Notes under the pieces: generated by a model
What the model was told of the DNA's origin: nothing
The model's input: only the letters and a program-made list of their open reading frames with translations
Databases searched by the model: none
Origin: Numida meleagris
Taxonomy: Eukaryota; Chordata; Aves; Galliformes; Numididae
Direction of reading: 5' to 3'
NCBI RefSeq assembly: GCF_002078875.1
Contig: NC_034409.1
Span: forward strand, 16,159,111 to 16,223,110
DNA: 64,000 nt
In this document: piece after piece, positions 21,806 to 33,971 of the stretch
Layout of the letters: each line of letters starts with the position of its first letter
Numbering within the stretch: the first letter of the stretch is position 1
Position numbers and translations under genes: made by a program

Positions 21806-24800
21806 TGTATTAAGATTTGTCTTTACAGTATGGAAAATTTGGAATTTTGACTTGCTAGATCTTCGATGAAAGATCTGAAGCTGCTTCACAATTGTCAGGC
21901 TGCCAATCCATTTTTCTGGGTACTGATAACTTGATGAGGGGCCACTGCTCTATAAGTGCAGATTTTTGGAGAGTTTTAGAGCATAAACTTCATTATTTCC
22001 CTGCATGTATGGGCTAGAATTATGAAAAAAAGGGACTCATGGCTAAGCACTTTCAGGACTTTAATCTTGGAAATCTTAAAAGTCAGCAGTCAGGAAAGAT
22101 TAACTCAGCCCGTTGTCACTGTACTGAAGAAACATTCAGTTCTTTTCTCGTGTTTGTGTCTGGAGGCTGTTCCTTTGTAGATAAGCAAAGAATAAATTCT
22201 GCATTCAGCTGTTGATTTGCAACTTCTATTTTCCATTAAAGCTGAGACATTCATTATCTTATATTGAAATTTGATCTCAATTTCTGGTTGGCTAAAGCTG
22301 AAATTGTAGATTTCTATTTCTTTGTGAGCATTGTGATGTTAAAGAAAGGGTTGTAAATATTATATAAATAAAATGCATTAGTATTTTGATTGTCTTAAAA
22401 TACCTTAGGATATTTTGTAGGTTCTTTATGGCTTTGCTGAACTGCATTTAGAAGCCTGAGAAGGTGGGATGATTACTCATTTAGAGTGCATTTGGGATGC
22501 TTTATAATGGAGGGTAAAGATTTAAGTTATAATGTAATTTTGGTGAAAGATCAAAAGGACATAAGTTGTTTCACTTTGATTTATAAACCATTAGATAAAT
22601 TGAGGTTTGGGAGCACCTTCTGCATAAAATAACAGGAGATAAAGAGCTTGATAAATGTATGTGAGTTACTGTATGATGCAATAAGATTAATCTTGGTTTG
22701 CATTTGTTGTTGTCCCTACTGAGAGGCTGGGAGATGTCTTGAGCATAATTCTTAATGGTATTTCTTGCATAGTATTTATACTGTTTTGGAAGATATTCAT
22801 TATTTAGCTTATAGTATACAGTTGAGTTATATTTCTTTAGTTGAATTACTGTTTCCATATAGTTTTCTTGAAGCTCTGCTAAAACTTCTTTCCTCCTCAT
22901 GCATAATTTCTTCTAAGAGTTATAAAGAACATGCATCTTGATATACATTTTTATCTTAAAGCATCAAGAAATGGACAGGAGGCTTGTGCTTTTGTATGTT
23001 TAGGAGACCTGTGGAGCTTGGATGATCCTGTATCTTGCGCTCTTGAGCCTGCGTGTTTTACTCACCAAGGAGGCTTAAACTATTTCTTGATATAACACTG
23101 TTCTTAAGCTCAGAGCTAGAGACTTTGGGGTTAGTTTTAATTGATTTTGGTGAAGTTTCCCAACTTCATTCAGAAATTCTCGGTTATGAGACTCTCTGCC
23201 CACACAAAGACATAGGAATTTGGGCAGGTTTTTGTTTGTCCTTTCCTTTAACTGCACTCATGAAGGTGTTTTGTTTCTCCTCTTCTGCTGCTACAGTTTT
23301 GCATGTTGGTTCTCCTTATTAACATCCTTTAGTCTGCTACAGGTGCACAAATACTTCATGGTTTTGCCATGGCAAGTGTGGAGCGATTATTTATTACTCA
23401 GAACAAAACACCCATACATGGCTTCCTGAGATGTGGATGACAAACACATGGATTGGCCTCTTCCCTTCCTATATTCCTAGGATACTGACAATATTCCGCT
23501 TCAATTATGTTTTGAGACTTTTGTAGTTAAAAAAAATATACTACTTTTTGACATTGTGAATTCTGAGATGTTTGTTGTGTGTAAGTTTGTGTATCTAAGA
23601 CAGCACTGCTTTGTGCTAAGCTAGAGGCAGTTTTGCATCAGCAATCCTTAAAATTCTTAAAATAATTTAAAAATCTGCTCAGAACAATTTAGAATACTAA
23701 ATATCTTTTGTCAAAGCATACTAATTCCTATAAGTCTGAAATATATAATATTTTGATACACTCTTGTCCCTGTGGTTCATTATATTCAATTCATATTTCA
23801 TCATTTTCTTTCTTTGCTTTGCTGTCCTTATAACTATTCATACAGTAGTGTTAAGATTTAGAAGTCATTGTAAAGAGGGGAATATCAAAAGGAGTTTGGA
23901 GCAATGAAAACTGATCCACTTAACATGAATTGCCAAACTCTGACTCATGGCAAATCACTTCAGAAACGAAATTGCACCATAATTGCTCCAGTCTTGATAG
24001 CTACAGTAGATCCTTTGTTTGGGTGGCTTTTGTTTGTTTTTAATAGAATGATTTCTGATCTTCATCTCTTTTTCTTGGTTTGCTTCTTTTTGCATGTAGC
24101 TACTGTCATGCTGGCAAGCTTGGGCTTTTATTTTTGATACAGTTTATATTTTGAGATGTAAAAAAGACATATGTCTCCAAATATAGCAGCATTATTTCAT
24201 ATAACAATGGCAAAAAGTATAATCAGAGTGGTTCTGGACTGTTTTGCTTTGTGCAGAATGAGTACTGAGAAACCTTCCTGGACCTTTCACAGGATACTGA
24301 ATTTTCAAACGATATTTCTAAAATGAATGTTCTATCATCTCTATTTTAAAAGTAAGGAAGAAACTGCAGCTCTTGTAGTTTAACTGGCTGATGTTTGAAT
24401 TTACATCTGTGTTTGAGTCAGATGACTTCCTCTTCTTCCTTCATTATTGAACTTTCTTTATCGATACTTTAATTTCTCCTGTTTCACTTGAATATAATTT
24501 TGAAGCGCACCTGTAGATAACTAAGTTTCTTTAAGAAAATTACCGAGCATGCAAAGTTGTTTCCTGATACAGGATTTAGGGAGTGGGCTTACTTCTTGTT
24601 TTCTTTGCTGTTTTTCTTTGAAAACAGTATTAGCTAAGAGGCAGTCCTTTAATACACTCTTTTTTACCATAATAATATATGTATTTTTGTATCTATCCTG
24701 TTAACTGTTAACTCTTGTAGATGAAAATGGAGATGTAAATCTTTTCTTCAGCTAAACGAGCTCAGCTTCTCTGACGTAGTTCTTTAAAACCACATATTTT

Positions 24801-25463
24801 ATGATTAGCAATTAAGAATGCTAATGACTTGCAGAACAGAACCTTAGTGGATGAAACAGGACTTTAATTGCCATTTTAATGTTTTTAATATGCTGAATCC
24901 AAGACTCCTTTTCAGCAGTTGCGAAAAGAGAAACATGAAAGGGAAATGATAAGACCATTAACTTTTCACAGGCTTTCATTTTTAGATTGTTAAGGTGGGT
25001 TTCTATTAAGTTCTTCTTAGGAATGTGAAATTAATTATAATAGCATGCTTCTGTATGTTTTCAGAAGATTAACAGGAGGTTGTTCGGTGGAAGCGTCGCC
25101 GCCTATTTTTCACCAGTGTCAGAGCTGTCAGCCCTGCCTATTGACCAGCTTCTGAAGATGACAGCTGAGCCTTATCTGACTATTGTTATTTTTTTACTTT
25201 TGGCAAGGATTTCTTAGAGAACTTGGGAAGATTTTCAAACTAATTAATGTCAAAGAAGTCAATTGCATAAGACTGAATTTGCTAATGCTTTTCAGCAGTG
25301 AGATGGATTTATTTGTAGCAGTATATCTCAGATCGCAAGTAATTTTAAAGTATGACTCTTAGTTCAGAACAAGAAAGTGCAGCCGGACTGATGATGTTTA
25401 AGTACTAAATCATGTGCTCAACAAATAAATATATACTTATTATGTATTGATAAATATGTATTT
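21806..25463. other. intronic sequence without recognised features
   Basis: AT-rich with scattered chance ORFs of up to about 109 codons, for example minus strand 22571-22900. None has a recognisable domain. Confidence 0.5.
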
Positions 25464-25670
25464 AATAGGAAATTCATTACTTAGAGGGCAGTGAGGCCCT
25501 GGCACAGCTGCCCAGAGAAGCTTTGGGTGCCCCATCCCTGCAGGTGCCCAAGGCCGGGTTGGATGGGGGCCTGGGCAGCCTGAGCTGATGGGGGGCAGCC
25601 AGCCCATGGCAGGGGTTGGGGCGGGGGGCTTTAGGGTCCCTTCCAACCCAAACCATATTGTGATTCTGTG
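25464..25670 (+). mobile_element. CR1 LINE 3' fragment (subfamily with GAGGCCCTGGCACAGCTGCC)
   Basis: It contains GTGAGGCCCTGGCACAGCTG, GGTGCCCCATCCCTGCAGGT and CCAAGGCCGGGTTGGATGGG, and ends TTCCAACCCAAACCATATTG TGATTCTGTG. It shares subfamily features with the minus-strand copy at 41491-42110. Its 3' UTR includes a G-rich run that fits a quadruplex motif. Confidence 0.93.
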
Positions 25671-28600
25671 TATCTTTTCAGAATTACTACTTGATTGTGT
25701 TGCTGGAAGTAAACTGACAGCAGGAGAAAAAAGGGCTTTTACCCTATTCAGATTTTTTTTTAAGTATCCATGTTAAGATCGAGCAAGTCTAGTTAAAACT
25801 TCTCGTCCGTAGTTGATTTCATTCTGTTCTGATTTCTGTAACCTCTAGTCCATTGGCTAAGATGTCACAATGTAGAAAAGCAAGGTCAAACTTAACATAA
25901 ATAAGAATAATTTCATAATAGGCAATTCTTTAAAAAGAAAATGTAATAATCATTTCAAGAATTTCTTGAAGGATAATTTAGGTAATGAGCAATACATAAA
26001 TGTACAAGAAAAAACATTTTAGTATTTAATATACTAAGTTGAATTTTCACTATATCAGGAAATACTGAATTCAATTTTTTTTTCCCTCAAATAGTCACAG
26101 GATAGGATGCAAACTTTTATATCTCACTGATTTATGACATGCCAAGAATGTGCATCTCCTAAGACCTTCAGACTGGGTCTAGTGCAGGCTTAATCTTAAT
26201 TGCTCCTACCAGCAAACAGATAAACCAGTGTTTCTGCATCTTCTTCTGAAGAATTTAAGTTCACCCATATTGCTTGAAATTGTGCCAAGTGGGAGGAAGT
26301 TACTCCAGTGACCAAACTCAAATGTTTTGTGCTATCTCAGCTATCGCTTTTCACCTCAGGAAACAATCAGCTGTACTGCAGAAGAATCTGGGTTCATGGA
26401 AGCCTCTTGACCTATATCTGCAGGAAGTGTTTCTTAAACTGCAGTTTAAGTTATTTCTTCCTACTATCTGTTTAATACTGGATTTTGAAATCTCAGCTGT
26501 CTCAATTCCAGCTGTGGCCAATATAAATGAAATGGTTTCTCTGACTCTGAGATGTAGGTAATTAATAAGAATTGCAGCACTCCAGAAATATAGTTCATTA
26601 TTTGCAACCCCAGATAGCAGAGACAGCTGTAGAAATGACAAGTGGCAGCAGCATAAGGAAAAAGCTGAGCATATTGAAAGAGGAACTACAGTACTCAAGA
26701 AAGAAAAAAGAACTCACCTTAGAGCTCAAGTCCTACTTATTTGGGGTATTATGTATGAACAGCAAGGGGCAGAGAAAAAGGAAAGGCAGCTGGTAAGGCA
26801 GAAGAAGGTCAGTGAGGCTTGGCAGTGTGCACTGCACTTGTGTTTTCATGGCACCAATCTGCTCGTTTGTTCCCACTCTAATAACAGGCCAGAGGAGGAG
26901 GGCTTGGACAGAGCTGGGCAGGGTGTGCTTCATCTTGAGTCTCTGGGAAGAGGATCAGAGGCTAGGACAGCCCATTACCAACCTAGCAACTGCAGCAGTT
27001 GCAGGGGCTCAGCCAGGCACATCTTCACTGTGCAACACAGGAGAGGGTTGGAGTCAACGGATGAGATGCCCACTTTGTACTGGCCATTCATGCCACCTTT
27101 ACCTTTCACACTTGGCAATCCCAAATATGAGCATTTTGAAAGGAAAAAAGGGATTAGATCATTCTTATGTTATGTATTTATTTTGTCTGTATGGTGATTA
27201 CATCTGTTTGGTAAAAAAAAATAATTTGAATTGTCCAGTTCTGTCTGTCTCTATCACCACATTATAGAATTCCCCAGAAAACATGTTAAGATTTAGAATT
27301 CTGTTGAATGTGTGCATGTATGTGTATGCTTATTTCTGTTTTGTATTATCTAAACAACTAAATGAGCAAATTTTATGACACCAATTCGTTTGTTCCTTAG
27401 CTTGACTCAATATTTCCTCTAAATAAATTTTAGTAGTATCTCACTTCAATTGTTCTTTAAAAGTAAATGCTGCGGTCTAAAATTACAGGAACAACTTTTG
27501 AGGATGCATGTAACTCTCATGAAGAAGCAGTTTAATCAAATGGCCAGCATAAATTTTGCAGTGTTCCATATGTAGGTGTACTGTGTAACAATTACAGCAC
27601 TTGTTCAAAATAAAGCTGTTAGCAATTCCTTATTAAATAGTAAAAAATTATATATAAAGCTAATTTACCTTCCATTTAGTTCTATGCTATCGTAAAGTCT
27701 AATACTGTTAAGCTCCTGATCATAAAATATAGTAAGACTGCAGGTTCTGCCTATCAGTGCAAAATAGAGCTGTTGTAGACCAGAAGTATTCAGACCATAA
27801 TTACATTGTAGTTAGCAGCAGGAAGGATTAACAACTCCTGAAGAAAAATACTATACTTTAGGGTTGCCCTGATTTGTTAAATTAACAGACTGGTTCTCAA
27901 TTTTGACTTTAAATACTAACTATTAATTTCCACAGTGTGTCTGAGTTTGAGTTTAGGTACTGCTGTTTTTCCATTAGCTAGAAATAAAAACTCTGTTATG
28001 TTGCTAGTTTTTATGTTCAGTTAAGTTAGACATGCGACACAGCAATAAGCAAAAGGAATTGGATGGAAAGCTCCTGTTGTTAGACCCAGAATGGCAGATG
28101 CCACCTTCCCTTCCATCTTTGCAAGACGGACCTGGAGGCCCATCTCCTTGTTGTGGATGGAGCCCAGTCCCTGGCAGTTTCCCACGTCCCTTTGGGCTGA
28201 CTGATATAAATGTGCAACGTTTGTTTGGAAGTCAGCACGATGGTGCTGGGTCAGGAGCACTGCCCTTGTAGAGGAGGAGATGGGATGTCACAGAGGAAGT
28301 GCACCAAGAACTCAGTGTCAGAGAGGCAGGGTGATCTTCCTGGCTTCAGGGAAAAATGGTGTGTGTGGCAGTAATACAGAGGTCAGGTCCTAGTAGGGAC
28401 CCATCAATGAGTTCAGCTCCTCATCCAGATGGATGAAGTACAAGTGGATTAGTGGCTGCCATTGCTTGTTTATGGCACATACCAGCTGCTATTGCCCTCA
28501 GCTGGCTGGGATCTCTGCAGCCAGAGAGCTGTTGTTTCCTTCATAAGGCAAGCTTTGAAGGTGAGCACTAGATACAAAGAGGAGACTTAGAAACTGAAAA

Positions 28601-29276
28601 AACAATAAAACACAAAACCCTCAGCTTGGAAGTGAAGAAGCGCGTTATAATTGTTAGGGGCGATAGACTAAAACAGAGATGGGCACTGTGAACACCTGTG
28701 TAAACTAATTGTATCTTCCAGACCCTGGGAACATTTAGCCTTAATGAAGAACAAGACAAAGTATATTTTGTTATTTATGAAATAGTTTGATATATTTATA
28801 CATTGTTTTAAAGGAGTCATTTTTTCCTTTTCTTGGAGAGAAAATAGCAGACAAATCATACCTGTAATAGTGAAGAAGGTTAATACATGGGAGGCTATCA
28901 CGCAGTTCCTCTTCTGCGAATGGAACAGAAAATTGGCTACAAACAATCAATGTTCTAAGGAGTGGAAAAACACTAGGATGCATTCACAAACAGAAGAAAA
29001 AGAATAAAATGTGTAGCGACTGCACTGTGTTCTACAAAATCCATATACAGGAAAAAAATAAGTTATCAATTTCCTTGTTTTGTGGTAGTTTTGTGGATTA
29101 CATTGAGTGTATTTTCTCTGCCCATGTTTCTTTCCTAATTATGTACTGCATTATATTCTGGGACTAAATATTCTTCTGTTTGTGAGTTAAGTATATTTAG
29201 CATTCTTCTATCGTGCTTTTGGATTTCTTTTCTAATTAAGCCCATGTCCCTTAGAAAATAAAATACTAGAAAACTT
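25671..29276. other. intronic sequence, two GC-richer patches, no gene recognised
   Basis: Patches at about 26750-27120 and 28020-28560 are GC-richer and therefore carry overlapping chance frames of up to 151 codons on several strands. I see no splice-bounded exon or known domain in them. Confidence 0.45.
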
Positions 29277-29350
29277 CAGTGTGGAAGGGACCCCAGGAGG
29301 TCTGTAATGCAATCTGCTGCTGAAAGCAAGGCTAGACACAGAGCTAGAGC
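29277..29350 (-). mobile_element. old CR1-like LINE fragment
   Basis: GTGTGGAAGGGACCCCAGGA GGTCTGTAATGCAATCTGCT GCTGAAAGCAAGGCTAGA is the reverse complement of a CR1 region near the 3' end (TGGAAGGGACCTCAGGAGGTC type). The borders are approximate. Confidence 0.65.
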
Positions 29351-29755
29351 AACATTTTTTCTTGTACTTGGTGGGGGGAGAGGAGCAAATCTGTGCAGCT
29401 CCTCAAACTTCCTCTACATCTTTCCTCTAAATGTTGCTCCTGCGCAGAGACTTGTGTATTCCCAAAGCTGGCTCAGTCAATCAAAATAGGCAGTAAAGGA
29501 ATCACTGTGATTTCATTCTCTGCTGTGTTAAAGTTTTTAACATTTTGAAAATACTCTTATTTTTCTCTAAATCTTACACCGAGGTACGAATAAACAGGAA
29601 TTAATTTGGAAGGGTTTTTGTAAAGGTTTTTTGATTGTATGTTTAAATTAAAGTTACACCATAGGTTGGAAAGTAGCTGCTGGTTGTATTCATCTCAAAT
29701 ACCCATGATCCTTTCCCAGTTGGGAAGAAACCTGCCACTGTCAGAATGGCAAGGA

Positions 29756-29770
29756 GGGAGGGAGGGTGGG
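29756..29770 (+). other. G-quadruplex motif with 1-nt loops
   Basis: GGGAGGGAGGGTGGG: four G3 runs separated by A, A and T. It lies on the sense strand of the TBC1D22A intron, so it would be present in the pre-mRNA. Confidence 0.85.
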
Positions 29771-31783
29771 AGTGCCTCTCTCCAGTGTGCCATGAGGAGG
29801 GAAATGGGTGGAACTAGAGCCGTGCTGGCAGGCAAGCTCATGGCCTAGGCCTTAGCTGAAGAAATGAGTGTGGCAGTTTGGTGCAGGTGAAACTTGAGTC
29901 ATCTATTTGCCAAACGTAAAGGTTGAAATTTATGCTGTATCTGTTGGAGTTGCAGCTAAAACATAAACAAACTTTGGAGTGGGATTTTGGAAACCCCAGC
30001 TCTGCTGATGATCTGCTGGCTGCCCTTGGGCAAGGTAGTTTCTGCTGTCCTTAGTTTTGTCTGAGGGAACTAAAAATACTGATGTGAAAATGCTTTACAT
30101 TTCAAAAGCCCTGTATGAAGACTAGGTGGCATTATTGTCACATTTATTTTTGTGACATTGCTAAGGGGTATTAAAGCTGATATTCTCAAAGAACTGTTGT
30201 GGTTCTTTTACATGAATATTACATCTGATAAAGGGATGGAGAATACAGGTATTACCCACTGACAACCACTGCTGCAGTTCTCCACCTGGGCCCTTTTCAC
30301 AGCTGACCCAAGCTATTAGAGCCTTCAGCTGATAGTTGACTATAGCAGCTTGTGGCTCTGGCTCTTGGGATTGCTAGTTTACCTGTGTCAGTCACAGGAG
30401 ACGATCATTATAACAGCTCAGTGTTAGACTCCTGTCAGTGTTACAAAAGATAAATTAGTTTAAGAACAACTCCTAAGCACTGCTAGAGAGTAAATACATG
30501 GAAGTGGTGTAAAGTCTTATGCGGTATTGGTTTTCTTGTGTGTGACACATGGCACCAGGGTGTGAATACTCACTGACTTCTAACAATATAACCCACCAAA
30601 TTATGAGAACTTGAGGTGCTGAAAGTGAGTGTTTAAACTACTTTAAAATCTTCTAGCATACAATAATATGAAAGATGTTAAAATGATAGCTGGGGAAAGA
30701 TGGAGGTTATAGTTGCTTGGAAGTCAACTTCATCCTACAGCCAGATCTAACAACTAAATCTATCAACTCAAATTACCTTAAGTGCTTTGAAAAGGATGAC
30801 AACTATTTTTATTTAAAGGTATTAAAAGCCACTGTTAAGTGATTTTCTTCTCAAGTACTTAATTTTAAGCTGTGGTCTTGGTCACTAGTACTTCTGTTAA
30901 AACATTGCCGCCTTAACTGCTAATTTTTGATGGACTGCTACATAATGAATTCTGCAAGTTAGGATCAATGGAAGCGGGTGTGTGTGGGGAAAAGTGCATT
31001 TTTGCTCATTTAAAAAAAATGTAAAATTTGGGAGTGGTGATTGTTCTGTTTCCACATACAGACATATTAGATAATTTTCATGAAAAAATACCTGCTCAGA
31101 TAAGTGGTTGTAATTTGAAGCAACTGAATTAAGTGTGTAAAGAACATCAAGATATTTTTCAGCCCTTCAGCCTTGATAGTTGGTGAATCATTTCAGTGAA
31201 AACCGGAAAGTATCTGACGGATTCCCCAGCCAGGTGACATTACAATATGATTTAAATTAGGCAGAAAATACAATTCTTGCAGTGATATTTTACAAATACT
31301 GCTTTTTCTTTCTTTTTTTTTTAAACTTAATTTTCTTGCTCTGAAATATATCAAGCAGTTTGTCAGCAGTGTGTTTTTCTGTTAAGTATCAGCCCAAGTT
31401 CATAATTCAGCATATTTCAAAGAGTGTCTCATATATTTTAATTCTGAAAGTAAATAAGAAAGCAAATTTAACCAGTTAGCATGGATGCCTTATTTGCACA
31501 AGGATTCAAATGGATTTTACTTTTTATTTATAAGAATAACAATTAAAATGGAATAAATACTCTTGAGTCATTATTCATACGGTCATCTTTGCTCTTTTGC
31601 AAGTATACAGTGTTAAATCGAGCAGCTTTAGATCATCTTCTCATGGATTCTTGCAGATATTGATTATCGTATGTTTGTACTTTTCAGAACCTAGGACTTT
31701 GGAGAGTTTTCTGTTTGCTGTTACTTATTTACTTATTCATTTTTAAGCATGCTGCATATTCCATATTTGTTTGTTTCAAAATT

Positions 31784-31817
31784 CTACTTTGTACTTTCAA
31801 CTACTTTGTATTTTCAA
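31784..31817. repeat. 17-bp tandem duplication (2 copies, 1 mismatch)
   Basis: CTACTTTGTACTTTCAA is followed directly by CTACTTTGTATTTTCAA. Confidence 0.85.
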
Positions 31818-33544
31818 CAAGCTGAAGAATACATTTCTATCTCAGACACTTTTGAAGCTCATTAAAGTAATAGATCACAGATATATAAGCCACATCTTAG
31901 CGAATCACTCAAGCAGTGTTTCATTGTGTTGGCAAGTTAGGCCACTTGGATTTGTAACACATGTTCACTGGTCAGTCTTTGTGTTTGAACAGTTAAGGAA
32001 TGATCTTTTTCCCTTGATAACAGTGGCAAAATGCTCAGTTAAGGGGGAATGTGTTTTGACAGTCAATGCATTACTCTGCCATTTCTTTCTGTATTTGATT
32101 ATGATGAAATTATGAATGTTTGCAATTTATCATAGAAATATTAAACTAGTTCTTCATCGATAGTGCTACTTCTCCAAAGAATATCAAGGAAGATTAAAAT
32201 GTTTGAGGTGATTGGCAAGTTTTTGTCAAGAGTCTCAGACTTCGTGATCAATTGTAATTTTGAGAATGCATCCAGTTGTGCAACTCCGTGCTCTGGAGGC
32301 CAACAATACTTTGGATAAGCAGCAAAACAAATAGATTGAATGACCTTTTGTTGTTCATTAATGGGATAGGAAGAAAATTCTTTTTTTAGATAATCCTTTC
32401 AAGGGATCCTTTGAAGCTCAGTCATTGGAATTCGATCGCTGTGCGCCATCGTTCAGTATAGAACTACAGCCCTGGAGTTTGGGTCTACCAGAGATTGCAT
32501 ATGTTTATTGTTGCTGCAATAAAACATGTGCCCTCTGAAAGCAGGAATCCACATTGTAGGACCTTTTAAAATAAATTCAGATTATCATTTGAACTTGCTT
32601 TTATTTATGAAATTTCATCTGTATAGATATATCATCTATACTGAAAGAAATTAATTTAAACTAGTAACTCTTTCTTGCTGTACTATATACATAGCACACC
32701 TAGCAGCACTAGAAAAAGCCAGATATTCTCCATGTTTGGATGTGAAAAGACTAATTACAGTTACTAACTGTAACACTTTTGTTCATGCACTGGACTAACC
32801 TGGATTTCTAAGTAAATATTAGATTCAACGTTGATGTGCAACGTAGTCAGCGACAGTGTTTTATCTGTGGCTGTTTGCCTTACTTTCCTGGTGGAGAGGT
32901 TATAGAAATTCTTAGGGATTAAACATTAAATGAATATACTCTAGCTTGTTAAAGAGGAAATGTGAATGTGCATCTTGTTCATACCTAGCATAGCGATGCA
33001 GAAGCAATCTGGGCCACAGGTGTTACAGACTGAAAGTTACAAACTGTCTCCCAGTTAAATGCAGAAGACGTGTGCAGTTTTAAAGACCTGTACACAAAAG
33101 AACATGTGAAAACTTCAAGAGCTTGGTTGGACCTGGCAGGTGTGTAAGAAGTGTCACGGTGCTAAAACCATATAGGAAATAGGATAAATCTGAGGAGAGA
33201 CTGGTCCTGAGTTAAACCATTTTGGACTTAGCTCAGAACTGAGTTTCTGGTACTTTTTTGTGTGCTGCAACCTGTGAGAATTGTATCTCAACTACAAGCT
33301 ATAAAATGAGAGTGATAACACTATTTTCATTTTAGAAGCATAAGATGATGGTTCTAACACAGTTCATGTGAGTTCTTGTTTGTTTGAACCCAGCAAGGGA
33401 TTTCCAACCTTGGTCAGGCATACTGCCAATATATACTCATACAAGGTAATGCAGGTAAATACAGCTTACCTACCTCTCACTTGGAGATTGTAAATTCTTT
33501 CACTCTTATGATACACAAAGAAACTGAATTACTTCCTCTTGTTA

Positions 33545-33569
33545 TATTTTATTTTATTTTATTTTATTT
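33545..33569. repeat. (TTTTA)n simple repeat
   Basis: About five TTTTA units. A low-complexity tract in the last intron. Confidence 0.85.
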
Positions 33570-33842
33570 CTGAAGACTTGAAAATAGACGTAGATCAGAT
33601 ACAACTAATAGCTTGTTTCTGATCTGAAAGATTGAATAGCAAGTATTTCTTGCTATAAAAGTTATAGGAAAATCACTTAAGGGGTTCTCAGGATTGCTTG
33701 GGATACTGAGGTGCTGCATACATGTAAGTAATCATTCTATAATACATAGCTATTATAGATATATTTATGTATATATATATAGCTATAGCACTTGCATTTG
33801 CAAATATACATTAATTTCCTTTTTTTCTCTGTTTCCAACTAG

Positions 33843-33971
33843 GAATTGCTGATATTTTTACAGAATTTGCCCACAGTACACTGGGGAAATGAAGAAATCA
33901 GTGTACTCCTAGCAGAGGCCTACAGACTGAAGTTTGCGTTTGCGGATGCCCCCAATCATTACAAGAAATGA
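33843..33971 (+). CDS. TBC1D22A: TBC1D22A last coding exon with stop codon
   Basis: A T/C-rich tract and TTTCCAACTAG precede the exon. It encodes 42 residues starting ELLIFLQNLPTVHW, continuing NEEISVLLAEAYRLKFAF, and ending ADAPNHYKK before TGA (33969-33971). Joined in phase 0 to the 423-518 exon, it completes the TBC-domain C-terminus. The ending FAFADAPNHYKK is, from memory, the TBC1D22A form; TBC1D22B ends NHYRR. The final residues are charged and short, with no membrane anchor. The protein is expected to be a cytosolic or Golgi-associated RabGAP-like factor. Only these 74 C-terminal residues are in the window, so domain integrity upstream is unknown. Confidence 0.93.
   Translation, partial: ELLIFLQNLPTVHWGNEEISVLLAEAYRLKFAFADAPNHYKK

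Larger units (their letters stand above)
519..33842 (+). other. TBC1D22A: last intron of TBC1D22A (33.3 kb)
   Basis: The intron runs from the GTAAGT donor at 519 to the acceptor TTTCCAACTAG ending at 33842, which is preceded by a T/C-rich tract. No further coding exon of this gene is needed: the flanking peptides join in phase into a continuous TBC-domain C-terminus. The contents are listed separately: CR1 fragments, two mariner relics, small tandem duplications, palindromes and G-rich motifs. Whether the intron hosts non-coding transcripts cannot be read from sequence alone. Confidence 0.85.
29351..33842. other. final part of the last intron
   Basis: No transposon or extra exon recognised. 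It contains a G-quadruplex motif at 29756-29770, a 17-bp tandem pair at 31784-31817, a (TTTTA)n run at 33545-33569 and a small hairpin at 33737-33758. It ends with the polypyrimidine tract and acceptor before 33843. Confidence 0.55.

Noticed and set aside
26751..27267. Two overlapping plus-strand frames of 148 and 151 codons
   Set aside because: Different frames of the same GC-richer patch, with no domain, splice signal or recognisable composition. Treated as chance.
28021..28271. Mirrored 79-codon frames on both strands
   Set aside because: Opposite-strand open frames in a GC-richer patch; no similarity recognised.
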